Source: Lachnospiraceae bacterium UBA1712 (lineage in GTDB: Bacteria > Bacillota > Clostridia > Lachnospirales > Lachnospiraceae). From it: a stretch of DNA of 22,239 nucleotides. The position numbers were made by a program, and so were the translations under genes. Positions 1 through 5,452 of the stretch are shown here, piece by piece. The stretch lies in the NCBI GenBank assembly GCA_002317175.1, contig DCJA01000031.1:20289-42527 (forward strand), in the 5' to 3' direction. How positions within the stretch are numbered: the stretch's first letter is position 1; every line of letters begins with the position of its first letter. The notes beneath the pieces were generated by a model that was not told where the DNA came from, searched no databases, and saw only the letters and a program-made list of their open reading frames with translations.

Positions 1-687
1 TTCATATTGCTGACACATTTTCATAGAGACCACTATGGCAATATTGTTAATCTTATTAAGAACTATGATGTAAAAAAAGTTTATTTCAAGGAATATGGGG
101 GTCATGACCATCACACTGCCTGGGGTTCTTTGGCAGATGACGATTATAGACAAGCTGAACGTGATAAATGGCAATCCATGAAGGAAAGTATCATAGAGCA
201 CAGTCAGCTGGAGATGTCTGAAGGTTTGAAAGAAATACATTTTCAGGACATTGATATCAGGCTTTATTCAACTGAGAACTGGATGGAGAAAATATGGGAA
301 GATGACAGTCATATCGAGAGCTATCATCAAAATGTGTTTAGCGAAAACCAGAACAGTCTTGCTGCATTCTTTGAGGTGAATGGAAAGACTGTACTTTTGG
401 GTGGTGATGTGCTGGATTTTGAATCAAAACAGCCCATGGCCAACTATGTTAATCTGCAGATTGCGAAGCAGATTAACAGACAGATATATCTGTACAAAGT
501 ACCTCATCATGGTACAGTAAACACCTCCTGTGATGAGACGCTGGCAATATATCACCCACAGATAGCAGTTATCACCAATGGCATGGAATGGCTGAGTCAG
601 TACGATACATTTGAGAAGCTTCGCAAGTCCAATCCTGACGTGGAGATTCTACTAACAGAGCATAAGGATGTGGTGATAGAATTGTAA
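1..687 (+). CDS. ComEC-like metallo-beta-lactamase-fold hydrolase (5' end missing)
   Basis: The reading frame is open from the first base, so the N-terminus lies outside the window and no start can be assigned. The visible 228 residues begin almost at the metal site: T5-HFHRDH-Y gives the HxHxDH motif of the metallo-beta-lactamase fold (H6, H8, D10, H11). Further on come an N-S-L segment leading into LLGGD (about residues 132-136), supplying the metal-bridging Asp, and PHHG (about 168-171). This N-S...GD...HHG order is that of the extracellular nuclease-like domain of ComEC/Rec2 and its stand-alone relatives. No membrane segments are seen in this part. The family hydrolyses phosphodiester-type bonds using two metal ions; the substrate here is unknown. 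It converges on the next gene, with four bases between the stops and no terminator visible. Confidence 0.8.
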   Translation, partial: FILLTHFHRDHYGNIVNLIKNYDVKKVYFKEYGGHDHHTAWGSLADDDYRQAERDKWQSMKESIIEHSQLEMSEGLKEIHFQDIDIRLYSTENWMEKIWEDDSHIESYHQNVFSENQNSLAAFFEVNGKTVLLGGDVLDFESKQPMANYVNLQIAKQINRQIYLYKVPHHGTVNTSCDETLAIYHPQIAVITNGMEWLSQYDTFEKLRKSNPDVEILLTEHKDVVIEL

Positions 688-691
688 GCAA

Positions 692-946
692 TCAGTTCCA
701 ATATGGAGTCTGATCCTTGTGAGTGTAGCCTTTGAGGCGTTCCTTATACTCACTGATCAATCTTGAATAGTACTCGAGCTGTTTATCATTGAGTTTGCCT
801 GCTGACTTTAGTTCATCGTAGCGAGCAACAAGCTTCTTATAATCGGCCTGAGCATTGTCCTTATAGTTGTTGGAGCGATTACTTTCCAGACTCTGAACTA
901 TTTCCTGAAGTTCAGATTTTGTTGATGGTTGCAAGAATTTAAACAT
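692..946 (-). CDS. Small charged helical protein, unknown function
   Basis: An 84-residue protein I do not recognise. It is rich in Lys, Glu, Gln and Asn and should be mostly alpha-helical, with a heptad-like stretch over roughly residues 35-70 (ARYDELKSAGKL to LISEYKERLK), so a short coiled coil or helical hairpin is plausible. It has no signal peptide, membrane segment or cysteine. That it is a real gene is supported by a good Shine-Dalgarno (GGAGG, complement of 951-955) five bases before the ATG and by a matching promoter immediately upstream (977-1004, minus strand). It is divergent from the HD/tRNA-binding gene, and their promoters overlap. The product is likely cytoplasmic. Confidence 0.7.
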   Translation of the reverse strand: MFKFLQPSTKSELQEIVQSLESNRSNNYKDNAQADYKKLVARYDELKSAGKLNDKQLEYYSRLISEYKERLKGYTHKDQTPYWN

Positions 947-956
947 ATGGCCTCCA

Positions 957-984
957 TTGAGTTGTGTTATATAATGATTATAAT
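957..984 (+). promoter_or_regulatory. Promoter of the HD/tRNA-binding gene
   Basis: TTGAGT (957-962) and a perfect TATAAT (979-984) are separated by 16 bases. The predicted start is near 991, and AGGAGA (1011-1016) precedes the ATG at 1023. The -10 box overlaps the -10 box of the opposing promoter. Confidence 0.6.
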
Positions 985-1004
985 ATAAAGAATAAGCATA
1001 TCAA
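977..1004 (-). promoter_or_regulatory. Promoter of the small helical protein gene
   Basis: On the minus strand, TTGATA (complement of 999-1004) and a perfect TATAAT (complement of 977-982) are 16 bases apart. The transcript would start near 970, just before the GGAGG at 955-951. Four bases of its -10 element (979-982) are shared with the plus-strand -10. Confidence 0.6.
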
Positions 1005-1022
1005 ATAATTAGGAGAAATAAG

Positions 1023-2030
1023 ATGGAATACATAGCTAGAGATAAAGCATACGAGTTATTGAAGAAGTACAATAAGGATCCATTTCATGTGCAGCATGCG
1101 TTGACGGTTGAAGCAGTTATGAAATGGTATGCCAATGAGTTGGGTTACAGCGAGGATGCTGAATACTGGGGGATTGTTGGTCTGCTACATGATATTGATT
1201 TTGAGAACTATCCAGAGGAACATTGTCTGAAGGCACCCGAACTATTAAAGGAAGCTGGAGTGGGTGAAGATATCATTCATGCAGTATGCTCACATGGCTA
1301 CGGAATAACTGTGGGCAATGGAACTACAATCGATGTTGAACCTATTCATCAGATGGAAAAGGTGCTGTTTGCTGCTGATGAGCTTACAGGTCTCATCTGG
1401 TCAGCATCGCTTATGAGACCTTCAAAAAGTACTAAAGATATGGAGCTTAAGTCTCTTAAGAAAAAATACAAGGCAACAGGTTTTGCAGCGGGATGTTCCC
1501 GTGAAGTTATTGCCAGAGGAGCGGAACAGTTAGGATGGGAACTTGATGAGTTGCTGAATAAAACTCTTGAGGCAATGAAAGCTTCTGAGGATTCTATTAA
1601 TGCCCAGATGGAAGCGGAATATCCACAGGAAGAAGAGGGAATGAAACTTATTGAGGGCGAGAATGGTAAGGGAATCGAGCCACTGTTTGAGGAACATGTA
1701 GATTTTGATACATTTTCCAGGTCAGATTTCAGAGTTGTAAAGGTTAAGAGTTGCGAGGCCGTTGCAAAGAGTAAGAAACTATTGCATTTTATCTTGGATG
1801 ATGGCACAGGTACTGATAGAACCATTCTGTCAGGAATTCACGCTTATTATGAGCCAGAGGAACTTGTTGGAAAGACACTTTTGGCCATAACAAATCTCCC
1901 ACCAAGACCTATGATGGGGATTGATTCCTGCGGAATGCTTTTGTCTGCTATTCATTATGAGAATGGTGAGGAGAGACTTAATCTGGTTATGTTGGATGAC
2001 GTAATTCCAGCCGGAGCAAAATTGTATTAA
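1023..2030 (+). CDS. HD-domain hydrolase fused to a MetRS/Trbp111-type tRNA-binding domain
   Basis: Two domains are recognisable in 335 residues. Residues 15-185 form an HD domain, the metal-dependent phosphohydrolase fold, with H25, H56-D57 (LLHDIDF), H86/H91 and D119 (AADE) as likely metal ligands. Residues 225-335 match the OB-fold tRNA-binding domain found at the C-terminus of methionyl-tRNA synthetase and as free Trbp111: S-D-F-R-V, a Lys-rich KSKKLL, T-I-L-S-G-I, Y-Y-E-P-E-E-L-V-G-K and N-L-P-P-R-x-M-x-G. An acidic linker (about 190-220) joins them. The start is set by AGGAGA seven bases upstream. The N-terminal half alone resembles bacterial HDIG-type hydrolases of unknown substrate; the attached domain suggests an RNA-bound or tRNA-directed role, but that is inference. 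The gene appears to be monocistronic. Confidence 0.85.
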   Translation: MEYIARDKAYELLKKYNKDPFHVQHALTVEAVMKWYANELGYSEDAEYWGIVGLLHDIDFENYPEEHCLKAPELLKEAGVGEDIIHAVCSHGYGITVGNGTTIDVEPIHQMEKVLFAADELTGLIWSASLMRPSKSTKDMELKSLKKKYKATGFAAGCSREVIARGAEQLGWELDELLNKTLEAMKASEDSINAQMEAEYPQEEEGMKLIEGENGKGIEPLFEEHVDFDTFSRSDFRVVKVKSCEAVAKSKKLLHFILDDGTGTDRTILSGIHAYYEPEELVGKTLLAITNLPPRPMMGIDSCGMLLSAIHYENGEERLNLVMLDDVIPAGAKLY

Positions 2031-2370
2031 GCAGTTAATTTTTTCCTAATTAATCCGATATATATATTATAAATAAGCAGATTCAATATTTGAAAATGCT
2101 ACGACTCCCGGTTAGGAAACAGAGCTGGTCGGAAGTTGGATATGGATAATATAGAATCGGAAAGGAAGACAAATGAATAGTGCAGAATAAAAGGGCGTAT
2201 TTCCAGTATAGGAGATGCGCCCTTTAGCTATATATGTGGTAAAATGAGTAATTATAGATGTCGCATAGTCAGTAAGTACGGAGCGAAGATACAATGTTAG
2301 AAGTAGGAACAAAGGCAGCAGAGAACCCTGAAAAATGTTGCAGATATTGGAATAATGGATTGGATAAAAC
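2031..2370. other. Gene-free stretch of 340 bases with hairpins
   Basis: No convincing coding frame is present. From 5' to 3' it holds an AT-rich segment (2035-2090); an imperfect bulged hairpin at 2102-2131, where CGA and CCGGTT pair with AGCTGG and TCG; a long hairpin at 2189-2225 (separate entry); and a possible extended -10 promoter, TG-G-TAAAAT (2237-2245), without a good -35 box. The last could drive the gene pair at 2371-3145 with a leader of about 120 bases. I do not recognise a known riboswitch or RNA family. Confidence 0.4.
2189..2225 (+). terminator. Long stem-loop, probable intrinsic terminator
   Basis: An A-rich arm followed by GGGCGTATTTCC (2193-2204) pairs with GGAGATGCGCCC (2211-2222), with two G-U pairs and a six-base loop. 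The 3' T-run is short (TTTA), so termination may be weak. On the minus strand the stem is followed by TTTTATT, so it could work in both directions. Confidence 0.5.
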
Positions 2371-2643
2371 ATGTGGACAGTATCAAGGATAGATGAAGCA
2401 GACTTTGGCTGCGAGGAAAGACTTCCTGGACAGCCACTGATGGTGCTTGTGACAATTGAATGTGATGATGGTAGGGAATGTCAGTTTGAGTGCGCAGAGA
2501 ATTGGCTGACCATTCATGAGATTGATGAAGGCGATGAATGGCCGGAAGATATTGAAGCGATTGAAGCCGATGAGGAGCGCCTCAATCATATGTCTGACTG
2601 GATGGATAACTATTACGACGCAATAGAAGAACTGGAAGAATAA
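2371..2643 (+). CDS. Small, very acidic protein, unknown function
   Basis: A 90-residue protein without a family I recognise. The composition is extreme: Asp and Glu make up roughly a third of it, concentrated in the C-terminal half (residues 52-90), with very few basic residues. Three cysteines lie in the N-terminal half (C14, C31, C37, the last two in ECDDGRECQFEC, which continues to C41) with tryptophans nearby. A stop codon in frame at 2365-2367 fixes the ATG at 2371 as the earliest start, although the ribosome site before it is weak. The next gene begins one base after this stop, so the two are almost certainly cotranscribed and translationally coupled. It has no signal peptide or membrane segment. 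Confidence 0.65.
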   Translation: MWTVSRIDEADFGCEERLPGQPLMVLVTIECDDGRECQFECAENWLTIHEIDEGDEWPEDIEAIEADEERLNHMSDWMDNYYDAIEELEE

Positions 2644-2644
2644 T

Positions 2645-3145
2645 ATGGAAAAAAATGATTATTTTAATAAAGCTCTGTCCAGTTTTACACAGGATTTTGC
2701 AAGTGGGGATGCAATCAGACATCTGACTGATCTGGGGTATAGTATTCCGGATATTAAAGAGCGTCTTGATTATCCAATTCCAATTGGAAAAATAAAGGAA
2801 ATTGTATGGCAGCATCTGCTAAAACAGAAAATAATACTACTTGAGAATCCTCAGACTGCTTCCGATATCAAGGCAATATATATCAAGGAGACAGATGCTA
2901 TGGGTAGAACCAGTTTCCGCAGAGTTGAGGAAAGAGTAGAACTTACAGCTAGGTCATATGCTGTGTGTGATTTTGGCAGGTGTATATACAGAAACAAGGA
3001 AGAGTTTGTAAAAAGTCTGGAAGCATTGGATAAGAAAGACAGGGATTATATTGAAAATCTTCAATGGCCATTGCATATTGTCTATCACCTGATGGATGAT
3101 AGAATGAGTCGAATTGCAAAAGTGCTACAGCTGGAAATTGTATAA
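2645..3145 (+). CDS. Conserved-looking hypothetical protein
   Basis: A 166-residue cytoplasmic protein I cannot place in a family. The N-terminal 45 residues read like a helical unit (FTQDFASGDAIRHLTDLGYS, then IPDIKERLDYPIP), in style like a DNA-binding or adaptor helix bundle but with no clear helix-turn-helix. The middle (residues 75-110) should be beta-rich, and the end is helical with a basic segment (DDRMSRIAKVLQL). It has one central C-x(4)-C pair (SYAVCDFGRCIY). Its start follows the stop of the acidic 90-residue gene by one base, so the two products may act together, perhaps as an acidic/basic partner pair; that is inference from spacing only. A strong terminator follows at 3240. Confidence 0.65.
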   Translation: MEKNDYFNKALSSFTQDFASGDAIRHLTDLGYSIPDIKERLDYPIPIGKIKEIVWQHLLKQKIILLENPQTASDIKAIYIKETDAMGRTSFRRVEERVELTARSYAVCDFGRCIYRNKEEFVKSLEALDKKDRDYIENLQWPLHIVYHLMDDRMSRIAKVLQLEIV

Positions 3146-3239
3146 CCAGTACTAGTAATATGAATAATTGTTATTGTTGTCAGATGGAGCTGAGTACACA
3201 AGATACGAGTTCACAGAATAGAACAGTTAGATTTGGCAG

Positions 3240-3269
3240 AGAGACACCTTGGGAGGTGTCTCTTTTTTT
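3240..3269 (+). terminator. Intrinsic terminator
   Basis: A perfect ten-base stem, AGAGACACCT (3240-3249) with AGGTGTCTCT (3254-3263), a four-base loop and a run of T (3263-3269). It ends the 2371-3145 gene pair. Confidence 0.9.
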
Positions 3270-3292
3270 ATGCAGACTTTTGCACAATTTAC

Positions 3293-3321
3293 TCGATTAG
3301 AAGTGGAAAAATAGGTATAAT
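3293..3321 (+). promoter_or_regulatory. Probable promoter of the sugar isomerase gene
   Basis: A perfect TATAAT at 3316-3321 sits between the terminator and the gene. The -35 at the right spacing is poor (TCGATT, 3293-3298, 17 bases away), so an activator may be needed. The leader would be about 60 bases. Confidence 0.45.
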
Positions 3322-3390
3322 AAAAGTACTGAGTTTCGCCTAAAAACTTGGCAAAATGTATAATACATGATTCGCAGAGAGGAATCGGAT

Positions 3391-4179
3391 ATGAGATTAT
3401 CTATTTCAAATATAGGATGGACTTCTGAAAATGACAGTACCGTCTATAAAATGATGAAACAGTATGGCTATTCTGGTTTGGAAATAGCTCCAACAAGAAT
3501 ATTTCCCGATAAGCCTTATGATTGCAATGAAGAAGCAGCTGCCTGGAGTAGTAATTTAAAATCAGAATATGATTTTGACATTCCATCTATGCAGTCTATC
3601 TGGTATGGAATTCAGGAGAAAATATTTGGTACAGATGAAGAACGTCAGGTTTTGTTGGACTATACCAAGAAGGCAATTGATTTTGCTGCTGCCATAGGCT
3701 GCAAAAATTTGGTATTTGGATGTCCGCGTAACAGGTTTATGCCAGAAGGCGCGAATGAGAAGATTGCTGTGGCATTTTTTAAAGAGTTGGGTGACTACGC
3801 ATTAGCTAATGCTACAGCTATTGGAATGGAAGCAAATCCGACAATCTATAATACCAACTATATCAATGATACTTTTTCAGCTCTGGAACTGATTGGGCAG
3901 GTTGATTCAGAAGGCTTTAAGCTTAATCTTGATATGGGAACCATGATTCATAATGAGGAAGAAGTAGCAAAGCTAAGGGACAATGTGAAGCTAATTAGCC
4001 ATGTTCATATCAGCGAACCAGGACTTAAGCCTATCGAGAAACGCGATATACATACACAGATTAAACAGATACTTTTGGATGAAAACTATCAGGGCTTTGT
4101 GTCAATTGAGATGGGTAAGGTGGAAGATTTGAATTTGATAGAAGATAAACTGGCATATGTGAAGAGCGTTTTTGGCTAA
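3391..4179 (+). CDS. Sugar phosphate isomerase/epimerase (xylose isomerase-like TIM barrel)
   Basis: A 262-residue protein of the AP-endonuclease-2/xylose-isomerase-like TIM-barrel family, which isomerises or epimerises sugars and sugar phosphates with a divalent metal. Expected landmarks appear in order: a first strand with SISNIGWTSEN, then YSGLEIAPTRIFP, a central GMEANP (the metal-ligand Glu), LDMGTMIH, the SHVHISEP strand with the His ligand, and FVSIEMG near the C-terminus with the last Glu. I place the start at the second ATG (3391), because GAGAGG (3377-3382) is correctly spaced before it; the upstream ATG at 3367 has no ribosome site. The PfkB kinase gene follows 52 bases downstream, so an isomerise-then-phosphorylate pair is plausible. 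The substrate cannot be read from the sequence. Confidence 0.8.
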   Translation: MRLSISNIGWTSENDSTVYKMMKQYGYSGLEIAPTRIFPDKPYDCNEEAAAWSSNLKSEYDFDIPSMQSIWYGIQEKIFGTDEERQVLLDYTKKAIDFAAAIGCKNLVFGCPRNRFMPEGANEKIAVAFFKELGDYALANATAIGMEANPTIYNTNYINDTFSALELIGQVDSEGFKLNLDMGTMIHNEEEVAKLRDNVKLISHVHISEPGLKPIEKRDIHTQIKQILLDENYQGFVSIEMGKVEDLNLIEDKLAYVKSVFG

Positions 4180-4231
4180 TGAATACGTGGTTTGAACACT
4201 GTAAGTACATATAGGATTAGGAGAATAGTAA

Positions 4232-5152
4232 ATGGGAATAGTAGTAATAGGATCAACATTTGTAGATATTAAGGGTTACCCAATGGGGCAGTATATACCA
4301 GATGGAAGAAATGCAGGCAGCATTGAGCAGGTTCATGGAGGTGTTGCCAGAAATGTAGTTGAGAATATTGCCAATATTGAACTCAGACCTTCATTTGTAA
4401 GTCTTGTTGATGATAATGGAGCAGGTCTTGATGTAATCAACAAACTCAATCGTCACAAGGTTGATACCACATATGTTAAGCAGACCAAGGACGGCATGGG
4501 TGTATGGCTTGCGCTCTTTGATCACACTGGTAATCTGGCAGGTTCCATTTCCAAGAGACCTGATTTGCAGCCAATCTATGATATTTTGCTTGAGCATGGG
4601 GATGAGATTATCTCCAATGCAGACAGTGTCGCGCTCGAACTTGACCTTGAGAAGGATGTAGTAAAGGAAGTGTTCAGACTTGCCCAGAAATATAATAAGC
4701 AGGTATTTGCAGTTATCTCCAATATGTCTATTGCGTTGGAGAGAAGAGATTTCTTCCAGAAACTGGATTGCTTTGTTTGCAACCAGCAGGAATCTGGTAT
4801 GCTCTTTATTCAGGATATGGATACGCTTACTCCAGAGCAGATGCTTGAGCAGCTTCCAACCTTATCTAAGAGAGCAGGTATCAAGAAGATGATTGTAACC
4901 ATGGGAGAGAAAGGAGCCGTATATTATTCCGAAGAGGGTGAGGCAGGTATCTGTCCAGCACATAAGGTGGATGTTATTGATACCACTGGAGCGGGAGACG
5001 CTTTCTTCTCTGGTATAACAGCAGGTATTACATATGGTAAGTCACTGAGAGAATCCTGTGAAATCGGAACCAGACTTTCTGCTTCTGTAATCTGTACAAA
5101 AGAGAATGTATGTCCAAGATTTCGACCTGAGGAATTTGGAATTATGTTATAA
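4232..5152 (+). CDS. PfkB-family carbohydrate/nucleoside kinase
   Basis: A 306-residue ribokinase-fold kinase that transfers phosphate from ATP to a sugar or nucleoside. It shows the N-terminal substrate/lid motif GGVARN (36-41), an early GSTFVDI strand, and the C-terminal anion-hole signature DTTGAGDAFFSG (250-261) with catalytic D256. The length is normal for the family. The GG-V-(A/G)-RN start and the general layout resemble pseudouridine kinase (PsuK/YeiC) more than fructokinase or PfkB proper, but no pseudouridine glycosidase (psuG) gene is adjacent, so I do not name it. AGGAG (4219-4223) is well placed before the ATG. It is probably cotranscribed with the TIM-barrel gene upstream. It acts in the cytoplasm. 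Confidence 0.85.
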   Translation: MGIVVIGSTFVDIKGYPMGQYIPDGRNAGSIEQVHGGVARNVVENIANIELRPSFVSLVDDNGAGLDVINKLNRHKVDTTYVKQTKDGMGVWLALFDHTGNLAGSISKRPDLQPIYDILLEHGDEIISNADSVALELDLEKDVVKEVFRLAQKYNKQVFAVISNMSIALERRDFFQKLDCFVCNQQESGMLFIQDMDTLTPEQMLEQLPTLSKRAGIKKMIVTMGEKGAVYYSEEGEAGICPAHKVDVIDTTGAGDAFFSGITAGITYGKSLRESCEIGTRLSASVICTKENVCPRFRPEEFGIML

Positions 5153-5226
5153 TAAAGTTTAACTAGTTTAATAAGTAAGAATGATTAATGTGTATTGGTT
5201 GGTTTTATAAAGAAAGGAGCTATAGC

Positions 5227-5439
5227 ATGGATGCAATTACAGAATTAAAGGAGAAATATAAGCTTGGAATCTTGTCACAGAGTGAGGGACTGCTTATAGC
5301 AATCGTTCTGTTTTGTTTGGGGCTTGTACTTGGAATGATGCTTTCACCAAAGGGTAGCAGAGCTTATGGAAGCAATAATAGTAACAATGGTAATAACAAT
5401 GGACCAGTGATAAAGGAAGACCAGGACGAAGCAGAATAA
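5227..5439 (+). CDS. One-helix membrane microprotein with Asn-rich tail
   Basis: A 70-residue protein. I start it at 5227, not at the upstream ATG at 5188, because AAAGGAG (5213-5219) lies correctly before it. A charged N-terminus (about 20 residues) is followed by a single hydrophobic helix (LLIAIVLFCLGLVLGMMLS, about residues 21-40), a short basic patch (PKGSRAYG) and a low-complexity Asn/Gly/Ser tail ending in acidic residues. By the positive-inside rule the Lys/Arg patch after the helix suggests that the C-terminus is cytoplasmic. Its stop lies 13 bases before the large oxidoreductase, and that gene's ribosome site overlaps this stop, so they are translationally linked. It may anchor or recruit the oxidoreductase at the membrane, but nothing in the sequence proves that. 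Confidence 0.7.
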   Translation: MDAITELKEKYKLGILSQSEGLLIAIVLFCLGLVLGMMLSPKGSRAYGSNNSNNGNNNGPVIKEDQDEAE

Positions 5440-5452
5440 GAGGTATTGATAT

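Noticed and set aside
1349..1825. Minus-strand open frame of 158 codons
   Set aside because: It lies fully inside the HD/tRNA-binding gene, has low-complexity Ser-rich translation and no ribosome site.
4232..5152. Definite pseudouridine kinase (psuK)
   Set aside because: Motifs resemble PsuK, but no psuG glycosidase is adjacent; only the PfkB family is certain.
5388..5402. AAT/AAC-rich stretch as a possible phase-variable repeat
   Set aside because: The trinucleotides are irregular and encode an Asn/Gly tail; there is no uniform tandem unit to slip.
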